This document shows, piece after piece, positions 43,167 to 52,717 of a stretch of DNA of 64,000 bases (within the stretch, counting starts at the first letter, position 1; each line of letters starts with the position of its first letter). The position numbers and the translations under genes are program-made. Under the pieces are notes generated by a model. The model was not told the origin of the DNA and ran no database searches. It saw only the letters and a program-made list of their open reading frames with translations. Source of the DNA: Thaumasiovibrio sp043421945 (GTDB taxonomy: Bacteria; Pseudomonadota; Gammaproteobacteria; Enterobacterales; Vibrionaceae); the NCBI GenBank assembly GCA_043421945.1, contig JBHOGO010000003.1, positions 1 to 64,000 of the forward strand, in the 5' to 3' direction.

Positions 43167-44624
43167 TTATAGTAATGGGCTGAAGAGATAGAAAAAGTGT
43201 TCTCTGAAACGATCGAATAGAGTACGGTTTTTCCACTCAGCTTGGTCAACAGGCACCGATTGCTCTATGTAGTTTTGCTGTAACCAATTCATCTGATGGG
43301 TAAACTCACGATCGTCGATGGCAAGTGTCACCTCAAAGTTTAGCCAAAGGCTACGCATATCGAGGTTAACCGTCCCGATAAGGCAGTGCTTTTTATCGAT
43401 GACAACAGACTTTGTATGTAATAAGCCGCCATCAAATTGATGAATCGTCACACCTGCACGCATAAGTTCGTGAAAAAAAGACTGACTTGCCCAGCGAACC
43501 ATGATCGAGTCATTGTGCTTTGGCAAAATAATATCAACTTGTACGCCACGTTGTGCGGCATTGAGAATCGCATGATGTAGGGCTTCACTGGGTACGAAGT
43601 AGGGGGTCGTAATCGTGATACTGCGCCGTGCTTGGTAGATAGCTAAACTCAGTACTTCATGAATAATGGCGGCAGGCATTCCAGGGCCAGAAGGGATCGT
43701 TTGAATCGCGTCATAATCGGCACGAGAAGGCTCAATACTGCACTGCGGAATGTCGGGTAAGGTTCGTTCCCCCGTTTCGACTTCCCAGTCCCAAGATTGA
43801 ATCGCATTTAACACGGCGACATTTGGCCCAGTGATACGCACCATGATATCCACCCATTGCCCAACGCCTGCATTTGCTTTGAAGTAGTGTGGGTCGACTA
43901 AATTCATTGAGCCGGTATAGCCAATTTCATTGTCGATGACGACAATTTTGCGATGCTGACGCAGATCCATTCGACGTAAGAACATTCGCCATGGGCTCAC
44001 AGCCAGTGCTTCAACAACATGGATACCCGCCTTTTTAAAGGTGGCAGGCCATTCTGAGCGAAAGAAGGTAATACTGCCTGCTGAATCCAGTAATAGTTTG
44101 ACGCTAACCCCTCGCTGCGCGGCTTCAATAAGCGCTGTCGCCACATCGTTAGCAAGCCCGCCAGGATGCCAAATGTAGAATTCTAAATTGATAGTGCGTC
44201 TGGCTGCACGGATATCATCAATCATCGCCAGCATGATTTCGTCTGGCGCAGTGAGTAAGGTTAATGTGTTTCCACTTAAACTCGGGATATTGAGCTGTTT
44301 CTCACAAAGGATATGAATGGGGGTCGCTGCGGCACTTATCTTCGCGGGTTGATGAGCTTCACAACCTTCAAGCTGCTTAAACCATTCGCCGTAAGGTTCA
44401 AACATCTTTTTTGCTCGTTCCGCTCGTTTTCGACCAAGGTTTAACTCCCCAAAAAGAAGATAGGCGACAACACCAGCAAAAGGGAGAGAATAGATAACAA
44501 GCAGCCATGCTAATGATACGCCTACTACACGTCGTTTTACGACGACTCGGATGGAAATACCAATCGCGAGTATGTAATAAAGCACAACGCTGATGAGTGC
44601 GAAAAGCGAGTAGAAACTGTCCAT
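43167..44624 (-). CDS. clsA: cardiolipin synthase A
   Basis: This phospholipase-D superfamily enzyme of 485 residues has two N-terminal membrane segments (~5-25 and 37-57) and two HKD motifs, HRKIVVIDNEIGYTGSMN and HTKSVVIDKKHCLIGTVNLD. It makes cardiolipin from two phosphatidylglycerol molecules at the inner membrane. Length and topology match ClsA. It is transcribed from a 240-bp region facing the symporter gene. Confidence 0.92.
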   Translation of the reverse strand: MDSFYSLFALISVVLYYILAIGISIRVVVKRRVVGVSLAWLLVIYSLPFAGVVAYLLFGELNLGRKRAERAKKMFEPYGEWFKQLEGCEAHQPAKISAAATPIHILCEKQLNIPSLSGNTLTLLTAPDEIMLAMIDDIRAARRTINLEFYIWHPGGLANDVATALIEAAQRGVSVKLLLDSAGSITFFRSEWPATFKKAGIHVVEALAVSPWRMFLRRMDLRQHRKIVVIDNEIGYTGSMNLVDPHYFKANAGVGQWVDIMVRITGPNVAVLNAIQSWDWEVETGERTLPDIPQCSIEPSRADYDAIQTIPSGPGMPAAIIHEVLSLAIYQARRSITITTPYFVPSEALHHAILNAAQRGVQVDIILPKHNDSIMVRWASQSFFHELMRAGVTIHQFDGGLLHTKSVVIDKKHCLIGTVNLDMRSLWLNFEVTLAIDDREFTHQMNWLQQNYIEQSVPVDQAEWKNRTLFDRFREHFFYLFSPLL

Positions 44625-44935
44625 TAAAAATCCCTGTATAACTTGAAACTCAATGTACAGGGTTTCTGCATGTCAGACCAGAAGATTAGATGAATCAAAA
44701 GTGTAGAATAGTGAAGAAAGGTTAAAAAAAAGTTATAACGTGCGGTTTTTTTGCGCAGTGTAGCAAGATATCGGTACAAATATGATAAATATAGAATTTG
44801 GCGCTTCCAATTGTAATCACAAACTGTTTTACTTGCTACCCGTAAGCCGTCAACTCATACCTTTTGAAGTGTAAACTTATAATTACACGCAATACTTTGA
44901 CGGTCAGGATGACAGACAGATTAGAGAGAAAAACT

Positions 44936-46285
44936 ATGACAACAAGTGTCGCTGGAGAGTCTAGAGCGCAGTTCAGCTCTAAAATTGGCTTCATATTAGC
45001 TGCAGCGGGTTCAGCCGTTGGGTTAGGGAATATTTGGGGATTCCCGACTCAAGCTGCAAGCAACGGTGGTGGAGCCTTCCTACTGATCTATTTATTTTTA
45101 GTCTTTTTACTTGGCTACCCTCTATTGGTGGCAGAGCTAACGATTGGTCGTTACGGTCAGGCGAACCCTGTTAAGGCATCAGGAAAAATTATGCCGAACG
45201 GGAAAGCCGCTGTCGGTCGTTCATTTGCCGTCGTAGGTCTTATCACCGCGTCATGCATCTTAAGCTTTTACGCTATTTTGGCTGGATGGTTGATGGGCTT
45301 CTTCTTCAGCCCACTTTTAGAGATTGTTGGTCTTCATGATGCCGCGCAGTGGTTAGAAAGCTTCTCGACGGGGCGCAACTTACTACTGACGGTATTGTTC
45401 ATGGTCGCAACTATCTATGTTGTGAAGAACGGTGTTGCTGAAGGTATTGAGCGTTGGTCAACCCGATTGATGCCCGTCTTAGTTGTATTGTTCCTTGTTC
45501 TGATTGGTTACATCCTGACTCAACCGGGTGCAATGGATGGCTTAAAAATGTTCCTTATTCCTGATTTCAGTGAAGTGAACAGCGGAATGATTCACAGTGC
45601 GATGGGACAAGCATTTTTCTCCCTATCGTTGGGCGCATGTACGATGATGGTTTACGGTTCGTACTTACGTAAAGATGCGGATTTACCGAAAACAGCTGCT
45701 CAAGTTGCACTGATTGATACGGGTATTGCTTTCATCGCTGGTTTGCTTATTTTGCCTGCCATGTTTGTTGCTCAAAACAATGGCGTTCAAATCTTCGATG
45801 ACGCAGGTAACCTAGAAAGTTCAGGTGACTTAGTCTTTGGTGTATTACCGGCGATGTTTGACACGATGGGCGGTGCTGGCTTGCTTGTGTCTATTGTGTT
45901 CTTTGCACTGATGGTTGTCGCTGCACTTACCTCGTCAATTTCACTGCTTGAAGTACCTGTATCAACGGCGTCTGAGGAATTGAAGATGTCGCGTGAGAAA
46001 TCATCATGGGTCATTGGTGGCTTGATCACTCTGCTTTCTGTAGCGATCATCTTCAACTTTGGTTGGATGTTTGATGCGGTGATTATTGTATCGACTGAAT
46101 ACGCACAACCTATCCTTGGCTTAATCTTCGCATTACTTGTTGGTTGGGTATGGAGACGCGACACGGTATTGACTGAGCTGCGTGAAGGTTCAGCAGAGAT
46201 TGAATCGAGCCTATTCTGGAAAGTATGGCCTTGGTATGTTCGCGTTGTTTGCCCTGCAATGATGATTTTTGTCTTCTTTGCTTAG
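44936..46285 (+). CDS. sodium:neurotransmitter symporter (NSS/SNF) family transporter
   Basis: The protein has about 449 residues from the ATG at 44936, which follows AGAGAAAAACT; upstream in-frame ATGs at 44909 and 44864 look less likely. It carries the NSS hallmark FILAAAGSAVGLGNIWGFP in TM1 and about 11 membrane helices. It is probably a Na+-coupled uptake system for an amino acid such as tyrosine or tryptophan (family inference; substrate not readable). The 300-bp upstream gap shared with clsA holds only promoters. Confidence 0.88.
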   Translation: MTTSVAGESRAQFSSKIGFILAAAGSAVGLGNIWGFPTQAASNGGGAFLLIYLFLVFLLGYPLLVAELTIGRYGQANPVKASGKIMPNGKAAVGRSFAVVGLITASCILSFYAILAGWLMGFFFSPLLEIVGLHDAAQWLESFSTGRNLLLTVLFMVATIYVVKNGVAEGIERWSTRLMPVLVVLFLVLIGYILTQPGAMDGLKMFLIPDFSEVNSGMIHSAMGQAFFSLSLGACTMMVYGSYLRKDADLPKTAAQVALIDTGIAFIAGLLILPAMFVAQNNGVQIFDDAGNLESSGDLVFGVLPAMFDTMGGAGLLVSIVFFALMVVAALTSSISLLEVPVSTASEELKMSREKSSWVIGGLITLLSVAIIFNFGWMFDAVIIVSTEYAQPILGLIFALLVGWVWRRDTVLTELREGSAEIESSLFWKVWPWYVRVVCPAMMIFVFFA

Positions 46286-46396
46286 TAGGTGATTACTTAG
46301 TTGGTAATTGCTTAGTCAGTGACTGTTTAGGCGATTATTAAGCTGAAGGCTTAGGTAAACGCTGATAGCGTGAACAGATAAACAATGTTTAAGAAG

Positions 46397-46424
46397 AAAG
46401 CAGCTCAATAGAGCTGCTTTTTTT
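46397..46424 (+). terminator. terminator after the NSS transporter gene
   Basis: A 10-bp stem AAAGCAGCTC/GAGCTGCTTT with loop AATA is followed by a T run. The preceding bases 46280-46345 contain loose repeats of TTAGT and TGATTAC with no coding role. Confidence 0.9.
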
Positions 46425-46545
46425 ATTGGTGGTGGTAGACTTCGCACGTCTTTATTTGACCCTTTTTATTGCCAGCCGATAAAAGGTTAGAAATTCCCTC
46501 GGAAGGTTCATGTTATTGAAGTCTCCGAACCAGTGTGGAGCGTTC

Positions 46546-47316
46546 ATGTTTAATATTGTTCACCTTGATCCTGATTTTGTCGTTATCAATAAGCACCATA
46601 ATGTCAGCGTCCATAAGGATGAGGAAGAGACGGCATTGGTGATGGAAGTCGCCAAATTGGTCGATGAAGAGCAGTTATACCTTGTTCATCGCCTTGATAA
46701 GATGACCTCGGGTTTATTGTTGTTAGCGCGCAATGCAGCGGCAGCTGCGACCTTATCAGGCTTATTTGCAACACGCGACGTCAGCAAATTTTATCTCGCA
46801 ATTGGTGAGAAGAAACCCACAAAGAAGCAGGGGCTGATCTGTGGTGATATGGCGCGATCACGTCGAAGTAGCTGGAAATTGTTGTCATCAAAGAAGAATC
46901 CTGCGGTGACGCAGTTTTTCTCAGCCGCTGGTGAAAATGGTCAGCGTCTATTCTTATGTAAACCCTATACAGGCAAAACACATCAAATACGGGTGGCACT
47001 AAAGAGTATTGGCGCCGCGATTGTTGGTGACCGTATATACGGCCAGCAAAGCCAGGTTGTAGAAGCAGACCGAGGTTATCTGCATGCATTTAGCTTACAG
47101 TTTACTTTCAATGGCATGATGCACCGTTTTCAAGCATGGCCCGATGAAGGAAGCCTTTGGCATTCAGACGCCATGGAAACGGTGAAAGCACAGTGGCTGT
47201 CACCAGAAACACTTCCGTGGCCAGCACTGCCGAGCGCAATTACGAACCCATATATAGAACAAGAAGCTAAAAAAACGGCTTCTCGTCGAAACACAAGTAC
47301 AGGAAAAGAGTCATGA
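46546..47316 (+). CDS. RluA-family RNA pseudouridine synthase
   Basis: The 256-residue protein starts at ATG 46546 (TGGAG upstream; an ATG at 46510 would add 12 residues). It has the RluA catalytic motif HRLDKMTSGLLLLA, with the Asp that attacks uridine, followed by KPYTGKTHQIRVALKSIG. It has no S4 domain. It resembles the TIGR01621-type RluA-like group common in Vibrionales; the RNA target is not known to me. It overlaps the methyltransferase gene downstream by four bases. Confidence 0.85.
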   Translation: MFNIVHLDPDFVVINKHHNVSVHKDEEETALVMEVAKLVDEEQLYLVHRLDKMTSGLLLLARNAAAAATLSGLFATRDVSKFYLAIGEKKPTKKQGLICGDMARSRRSSWKLLSSKKNPAVTQFFSAAGENGQRLFLCKPYTGKTHQIRVALKSIGAAIVGDRIYGQQSQVVEADRGYLHAFSLQFTFNGMMHRFQAWPDEGSLWHSDAMETVKAQWLSPETLPWPALPSAITNPYIEQEAKKTASRRNTSTGKES

Positions 47317-48254
47317 ACCCAGCAGCGTTGGCCGTGTTAGAAGCGCACCTTATTGAACAATTGGCACTCCCGCTTGATGAAGTAAAACGTCTGTTTCATG
47401 GGCGTGGTCGCCGATGGGAAGGCTTAGAGCAGATAGCCGTCGATTGGTTAAATGGCCAGTGTTTAGTGTCGCTGTTTAAAATGCCAAGTGAAGAGTTCGT
47501 TGCTGCATTGACTGAAATGCTTGGGCGTCTAACGACAACGGATGCATGGCTAGCATTGAAGCCGCAGTCTTTGCTATTACAGTATCGTGACCAGCCGGGT
47601 TCCCCCGTAACAGTACTTTGGGGTGAATTGCAGAGTACGCAGATCGTCACAGAGTCGGGTTTACGATATGAGCTTGATCTCGGCCGCAACCAAAATAATG
47701 GTTTGTTTCTTGATATGAGAAATGGCCGTGATTGGGTGCGTGAGCAGTGCTGTGAAGGCAAAGGCCAGCGAGTACTTAACCTGTTTGCTTATACCTGTGG
47801 CTTCTCTGTTGCGGCGATAGAAGGCGGCGCAGAGTTGGTGGTCAATGTTGATATGGCAAAGGGCGCTTTAAGCCGAGGCCGTGATAATCACCGCCACAAT
47901 GATCATGACTTAAGCAAAGTGAAGTTTTTAGGGCATGATATCTTTAAGTCGTGGGGGAAAATCCGCAAGAGTGGTCCTTATGATCTTATCGTTATCGACC
48001 CGCCAACGTTCCAAAAAGGAAGCTTTGCGCTCACGAAGGATTATCAACGTATATTACGACGTTTAGATGAGCTGCTTGCACCGGGTGGCCAAGTATTAGC
48101 GTGTGTTAACGACCCACATTTAAGCATTGATTTTCTTGTTACCGAGATGGCTAGAGAAGCACCTCAGCTGAGCTATCAGAAACGAATTGAAAACCCGGAA
48201 GCATTTTTAGATATTGATGAAAATGGTGGTTTAAAAGCCCTTCTTTTCCAATAA
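47313..48254 (+). CDS. class I SAM-dependent methyltransferase, RlmI/RlmK-like
   Basis: The 313-residue protein has a SAM-binding domain with RVLNLFAYTCGFSVAAIEGGA (motif I region) and the catalytic motif DPPTFQKGSFAL, seen in RlmI, RlmK and related 23S rRNA methyltransferases. The N-terminus is not a PUA domain. It is likely an RNA methyltransferase and is coupled to the pseudouridine synthase upstream, which supports a role in RNA modification. The exact base is unknown. Confidence 0.82.
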   Translation: MNPAALAVLEAHLIEQLALPLDEVKRLFHGRGRRWEGLEQIAVDWLNGQCLVSLFKMPSEEFVAALTEMLGRLTTTDAWLALKPQSLLLQYRDQPGSPVTVLWGELQSTQIVTESGLRYELDLGRNQNNGLFLDMRNGRDWVREQCCEGKGQRVLNLFAYTCGFSVAAIEGGAELVVNVDMAKGALSRGRDNHRHNDHDLSKVKFLGHDIFKSWGKIRKSGPYDLIVIDPPTFQKGSFALTKDYQRILRRLDELLAPGGQVLACVNDPHLSIDFLVTEMAREAPQLSYQKRIENPEAFLDIDENGGLKALLFQ

Positions 48255-48278
48255 TTGAATTAAGTAAAAGTGGTTTCT

Positions 48279-48317
48279 AAAGCCCAATGCCTACTCGTTA
48301 GGCGTTGGGCTTTTTTA
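48279..48317 (+). terminator. terminator after the methyltransferase gene
   Basis: A 14-bp stem AAGCCCAATGCCTA/TAGGCGTTGGGCTT (one G-U pair) with loop CTCG is followed by a T tract; convergent genes meet here. Confidence 0.9.
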
Positions 48318-48335
48318 TTTGGCATTCAGTATGGG

Positions 48336-48707
48336 TTATTCACATGAGGCAGCACTAATGACCTGCTCTGCAATGGGACGACCGCGGACATCTCGAATAC
48401 TGAATGCATAGCTAACACCGATGTCGAGCGCAGGGCGTATGACAGGGCTTGAACAGTAATCATTAATACTGTTGTTCAAGAACTGACTTGGCGCAACGGA
48501 GCTACCGCCTCCATAAAGAATGTCGACAAGGATCATGGTTTGCTGTGAACGTACACGCATAAATTGATAAGCGCCGACATCCAATGGCATGATGTCATTT
48601 AGTTGATTGGCTCGTAGGTTTGCCACCGCAATGGCTTGTTCGTCAGGTGATGAAGCACACCCCACTAACGTGGTCGCGGTGATTGCTGCAAGTAGCCATT
48701 TTCTCAT
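48336..48707 (-). CDS. probable type II secretion pilotin lipoprotein (GspS-beta/AspS-like)
   Basis: This small lipoprotein of 123 residues has a signal peptide with lipobox VGC (Cys17). The C-terminal half has two cysteines (YCSSPVIRP and the final SCE) and the pattern ALDIGVSYAFSIRDVRGRPI, which I associate with AspS-type pilotins that guide the type II secretion secretin to the outer membrane. The two cysteines could form the disulfide seen in that group. It lies four bases into the end of yciI, so the two are co-transcribed. Family call is moderate. Confidence 0.6.
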   Translation of the reverse strand: MRKWLLAAITATTLVGCASSPDEQAIAVANLRANQLNDIMPLDVGAYQFMRVRSQQTMILVDILYGGGSSVAPSQFLNNSINDYCSSPVIRPALDIGVSYAFSIRDVRGRPIAEQVISAASCE

Positions 48708-49006
48708 TGTGGAAGTACTTTCTTAAAGGGTTTTACGATGACGTTTTCATAGACGCCAGCATCAATATAAGGGTCTGCATCTGCCCAAGCTTGCGCTTGT
48801 TCAAGAGAAGCAAAATCAGCAATCACCGTCGAACCTGTAAAGCCAGCCTCGCCCGGGTTTTCACTATCGATGGCAGGCATTGGGCCAGCAACCAATAGAC
48901 GTCCTTCATCTTGAAGCGTCTTTAAGCGAGCAAGATGTTTCTCTCTTACGCTAAGGCGTTTCTCTAGGCTATTTTCAACATCCTGTGAAAAAATGACGTA
49001 CCACAT
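48704..49006 (-). CDS. yciI: YciI family protein
   Basis: The 100-residue protein has the ferredoxin-like YciI fold with the His-Asp type motif region (SVREKHLARLKTLQDEGRLLVAGPMP) and FASLEQAQAWADADPYIDAGVY. The biochemical role is unclear. As in enterobacteria it is next to yciA and yciB. Confidence 0.92.
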   Translation of the reverse strand: MWYVIFSQDVENSLEKRLSVREKHLARLKTLQDEGRLLVAGPMPAIDSENPGEAGFTGSTVIADFASLEQAQAWADADPYIDAGVYENVIVKPFKKVLPQ

Positions 49007-49033
49007 ATTTCGTTCCTTTCTCTATATTGCGGG

Positions 49034-49423
49034 TTATTTGTTGATTGCCCTTGGTCGACCTTCACTGGTGATGGCCACGTAATTGAACATCGCCTCACAC
49101 ACTTGATAGCGCTCGCCAATACCTTCTTCTTTAACGGGTTTTACCCAAACTTGAAGCTTGATACTCATCGATGAGTTACCAATACGTGCGCATTCACCAT
49201 AACAGCACACCACATCACCAACCCTAACAGGCGCTTTGAAGTGAATCCCATCGACAGATACCGTCGCGATTCTACCACCAGAGATCTCTTTCGCGAGGAT
49301 CCCGCCTGCTAAATCGAGCTGAGACATAATCCAGCCACCGAAGATGTCTCCGTTGGCATTGGTATCAGCAGGCATCGCTAGCGTGCGAAGTAGAAGTTGA
49401 CCGTGAGGAATGTTTGAACTCAT
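49034..49423 (-). CDS. yciA: acyl-CoA thioesterase YciA
   Basis: This hotdog-fold thioesterase of 129 residues has MPADTNANGDIFGGWIMSQLDLAGG, the active-site helix region with the conserved Asn/Asp. It hydrolyses a broad range of acyl-CoA esters in the cytosol. It follows yciB by 15 bases on the minus strand. Confidence 0.94.
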   Translation of the reverse strand: MSSNIPHGQLLLRTLAMPADTNANGDIFGGWIMSQLDLAGGILAKEISGGRIATVSVDGIHFKAPVRVGDVVCCYGECARIGNSSMSIKLQVWVKPVKEEGIGERYQVCEAMFNYVAITSEGRPRAINK

Positions 49424-49438
49424 TGTTTAACTGTTACC

Positions 49439-49993
49439 TTAAGAAGCATCATTTTGGTCGTCCTCGTCGTCTTTTGGCATATGTCGATAAAGAAATACAC
49501 CACTACCTAGCGTGAACAAAAGTGTTAGGCCGAGTAGGCCAAAAACTTTGAAGTTAACCCAAGCTTCGAGCGAAAACGAATAAGAAACATATAAATTTAT
49601 TAGTGCACAAAGCAGAAAGAATACTGCCCAAGCGAGATTTAATCGCAACCAGGCCGAATCTTCAAGCTCGATTTCTTTTCCTAGCATCGATTTTATAAAG
49701 GGTTTGTTCATTAGCTGAGAAACCCAGAGGCCAATAGCGAAGGCTGAATAGAGAATTGTCACCTTCCACTTGATGAAGTTTTCGTCGCGGAAAAAGATCG
49801 TCATACCACCAAAAATAACCACCATCACAAAGGTGGTTAACTGCATTTTTTCTACTTTTTTATAGAGAAGCCAAGTGACGGCCATTTGCACTGCGGTAGC
49901 AGCTATCAGGGCACCTGTCGCAATGTAGATGTCAAACCACTGGAAAAGAATAAAGAAAATGATCAGCGGGATAAAATCGAGCAATTGTTTCAT
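49439..49993 (-). CDS. yciB: inner-membrane septation/intracellular trafficking protein YciB
   Basis: The 184-residue protein has about five membrane helices and a characteristic start MKQLLDFIPLIIFFILFQW. YciB (IspA/IspZ) is linked to septation and envelope integrity and interacts with elongation and division proteins in E. coli. Its C-terminal tail is acidic (PKDDEDDQND). It is the first gene of a yciB-yciA-yciI-pilotin run; the 360-bp gap upstream to 50355 contains its promoter, a terminator and heptamer repeats. Confidence 0.92.
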   Translation of the reverse strand: MKQLLDFIPLIIFFILFQWFDIYIATGALIAATAVQMAVTWLLYKKVEKMQLTTFVMVVIFGGMTIFFRDENFIKWKVTILYSAFAIGLWVSQLMNKPFIKSMLGKEIELEDSAWLRLNLAWAVFFLLCALINLYVSYSFSLEAWVNFKVFGLLGLTLLFTLGSGVFLYRHMPKDDEDDQNDAS

Positions 49994-50271
49994 GGCAACA
50001 TCCTTGTCAGTATTTGGCTGATTACTAGGTCGTGACGCAATCGTTGCCCTCTGATTGTTTTTTTTGATGAGAGCAGTGTTCTCAGTCTACCTAAAATTGC
50101 TTTGAAATACAGGGGGTCTCGTTCGCTTATCTGCGTTGTTATAGCGGCAGTGTTACGAAGGAAAGGGGGAAGGTTGATGTTCGGTTTCTCATTCTCAACC
50201 TGCTAGTTAAGCGTCAAAGAAGAGTCGTAGAAGATCGATACTTAGGAAGGCAGGTCTACAAAGTACTAAGA

Positions 50272-50301
50272 AATAAAAAACGGTAGCGAAGGCTACCGTT
50301 T
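50272..50301 (-). terminator. terminator of the dicarboxylate symporter gene
   Basis: On the minus strand a 10-bp stem AAACGGTAGC/GCTACCGTTT with a four-base loop is followed by a T tract, 55 bases after the symporter stop. Confidence 0.88.
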
Positions 50302-50314
50302 GGGTTTCACTTTA

Positions 50315-50349
50315 AGCTAGAAGCTAGAAGCTAGAAGCTAGAAGCTAAA
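50315..50349. repeat. five tandem copies of the heptamer AGCTAGA
   Basis: Four exact AGCTAGA units and one AGCTAAA lie between the symporter stop and its terminator. It is a microsatellite that could vary in copy number. Confidence 0.95.
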
Positions 50350-50355
50350 ACTTCA

Positions 50356-51606
50356 TTACGCATTTTCTGTTTGCGCAGCAGCGATCTCTTCTTTCGAAAC
50401 CATGTTTTCAACGATAACCGCACATGCCGCATCACCAGTGATGTTTAGGGCAGTACGAATCATGTCGAAGATACGATCTAGAGCGAACAGTAGAGGTAGG
50501 CCTTCAATTGGAATACCAGCAGCAAGTAGAACCGCAACGACAAGGAAAGATGGACCAGGGACACCCGCTTGACCAACCGCACCTAATGTCGAGGTAAGGA
50601 TGATAGCAATATATGCGCTCATGCCTAGTTCGATTTGGAATACTTGTGCGAAGAATACTGCGACCAATCCGTAGTAGATTGCGTTACCGCTCATATTGAT
50701 CGTCGCGCCAAGTGGCAATGCGAATGACGAGGTTGTCTTGCTCACACCTAGCTCTTCTTCACACGTTTTCATTGTTACCGGCAGAGTAGACATTGAAGAC
50801 GCAGTAGAAAGTGCAACAGCTTGAGGTTTCTTCATTGCTGATAGGAATTTACGTGGCGACATGTTACCAAGCAACTTCACGACAGCAGGGTAGAAAAGGA
50901 AGCCAAAGATAGCAATTGCTAGTACGTAAACCCATACTAGGTTGAAGATAATACCAAGCGCATCAAAGCCAAAGGTACCTACTGCTTCAGCCATTAGGCC
51001 GAAGACACCGATAGGAGCGATCTTCATCACTTGGTTGATCATCCAAACCATCGCATCAACGATACCATTGATACCGTTTAGGATTGGGTCGCGACGTGTT
51101 TTTTCAATTTTAGAAAGTGCTAATCCGAAGAACAGACAGTAGACAAGAATTTGTAGGATGTTAGCACTGTTTAACGCTTCAAAGATGTTCCCCGGAATCA
51201 TACCAACGATGGTTTCCGCGAAAGATGGTAGCGCACCTTGCTCTGCAGTCACGGTACCAAACATGTTTTGAACGCTGGTGAGGTCAACGCCTACACCTGG
51301 TTTGAATAGATTACCAAGTCCAATGGCTAGTGCAACAGCTGCTGCTGAAGTAAGCGCAAAGAAACCTAGAGTCGCTATACCGATTTTGCCAGCAGACTGG
51401 CTGTTACCAAGTCCAGCAGCACCAGAGATGATTGCAACAGCAACCAATGGCACAACAAGCATCTTGATCAAGTTAATGAAAATATGCCCTAGAGGTGCAA
51501 ACATTTCAGCAGATGGGCCCATCATTGCGCCGACAACGGTACCGATAACCATTGCGATGACAACCTGAACACCGATGTTGCTGAATAATCCTTCTTTATT
51601 TAACAC
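50356..51606 (-). CDS. dicarboxylate/amino acid:cation symporter (DAACS family)
   Basis: The 416-residue membrane protein has multiple helices and family landmarks: the serine-rich re-entrant loop ALSTASSMSTLPVTM, NMSGNAIYYG in TM7, and the VPGPSFLVVAVLLAAG and ALDRIFDMIRTALNITGDAACAVIVE segments near the C-terminus. It probably imports glutamate, aspartate, serine/threonine or C4-dicarboxylates with Na+ or H+; substrate not decided from sequence. It is a single gene. Confidence 0.93.
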   Translation of the reverse strand: MLNKEGLFSNIGVQVVIAMVIGTVVGAMMGPSAEMFAPLGHIFINLIKMLVVPLVAVAIISGAAGLGNSQSAGKIGIATLGFFALTSAAAVALAIGLGNLFKPGVGVDLTSVQNMFGTVTAEQGALPSFAETIVGMIPGNIFEALNSANILQILVYCLFFGLALSKIEKTRRDPILNGINGIVDAMVWMINQVMKIAPIGVFGLMAEAVGTFGFDALGIIFNLVWVYVLAIAIFGFLFYPAVVKLLGNMSPRKFLSAMKKPQAVALSTASSMSTLPVTMKTCEEELGVSKTTSSFALPLGATINMSGNAIYYGLVAVFFAQVFQIELGMSAYIAIILTSTLGAVGQAGVPGPSFLVVAVLLAAGIPIEGLPLLFALDRIFDMIRTALNITGDAACAVIVENMVSKEEIAAAQTENA

Positions 51607-51910
51607 TTTCGTTACCTCGTGGTGTCTTTATGTTAATCCGTAGTGAAATCAACTGCATATTACCATTAAGGTAATATTTAATTTCATGACAATTGTGACA
51701 GTTGAAAGCCATGCGTGCAATGGGGGATTTGATAAAATTGTTATTTGATCACGGTGTGACTGTTATGAGAAAACGATATGGGTCGATGTCGGGATGAGGG
51801 ATAATGGTAACTTTGTATCACAAAGGTTGGAATTGATAGGGTAAATAATTGTTTGGCGGGAATAAGCCCTGCTGAAATGTTATCGGCAGGGCGGTAGCGC
51901 TATTTTCAGC
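51607..51910. other. gap between trpA and the symporter gene, with a weak terminator of the trp operon
   Basis: An inverted repeat GCCCTGC/GCAGGGC at 51866-51892 on the minus strand follows trpA by about 18 bases but has a poor T tract, so trp termination may be partial or rho-dependent. The rest is the promoter region of the symporter, with nothing else recognised. Confidence 0.5.
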
Positions 51911-52717
51911 CTACTTTTTCGTGGCGGCTTTCATACGGGTGATGAAATCAGAGAGAGTTGTTAACAACTCTGCTGGGTTGCTTCGATGTGTCTCGATAAT
52001 TTTAACGACCGCAGAGCCAGAAATAGCACCTGCAGCACCAGACGCCAATGCTTCTTTTACTTGTGAAGGCTCTGCAATACCAAAACCAAGCACAGCTGGT
52101 GGAGCATTGAACGTTTTGAGTGCTGTGAGTAAGTGATCAATTGGCTTGCCTGCTTTTGTTTCTGTGCCGGTAACACCTGCACGAGAAAGTAAGTAAGTGT
52201 AGCCGCCACCGAGCTCAGAGACTTTCTTTAAGGTTGCTTCGTCTGCATTTGGCGGAGCGATAAAGATAGGATGAACACCGTGCTTTAATGCCGATGTACG
52301 GAATTCTTCAGATGCATCGACTGGCACATCAGCAACAAGAACAGAATCAACGCCAGCGTCAGCACAGGCATTATAGAAATTGTCGATACCGTTGGCGAAC
52401 ACAAGGTTAGCGTAAATCAATAACCCCATAGGGATCGTCGGGTACTTTGCGCGAACCTGCGTCAACATATCAAAACAGACAGCTGGTGTTGTACCGGCTT
52501 CAAGTGCGCGAATATTGGCGCCTTGAATGGTAGGGCCATCTGCTGAAGGGTCTGAGAACGGGAAGCCCAGCTCAAGCGCATCGGCGCCTGATTCGACTAA
52601 AGTATCGATGATCTCTAGTGAAAGCGCTGGGTTTGGATCGCCGATAGTCACGAAAGGAACAAATGCCCCTTCATTTTTGTCAGCTAATGAGGCAAAAAGT
52701 GTTTGATAGCGATCCAT
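51911..52717 (-). CDS. trpA: tryptophan synthase alpha subunit
   Basis: This TIM-barrel protein of 268 residues cleaves indole-3-glycerol phosphate to indole. It has FVTIGDPNP, LELGFPFSDPSADGPTIQ (catalytic Glu/Asp region) and LLSRAGVTGTET. It shares its start base with the end of trpB and forms the alpha2-beta2 complex. Confidence 0.96.
   Translation of the reverse strand: MDRYQTLFASLADKNEGAFVPFVTIGDPNPALSLEIIDTLVESGADALELGFPFSDPSADGPTIQGANIRALEAGTTPAVCFDMLTQVRAKYPTIPMGLLIYANLVFANGIDNFYNACADAGVDSVLVADVPVDASEEFRTSALKHGVHPIFIAPPNADEATLKKVSELGGGYTYLLSRAGVTGTETKAGKPIDHLLTALKTFNAPPAVLGFGIAEPSQVKEALASGAAGAISGSAVVKIIETHRSNPAELLTTLSDFITRMKAATKK

Noticed and set aside
50315..50349. Possible CRISPR or phage att repeat
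   Set aside because: The units are seven-base tandem copies without spacers.
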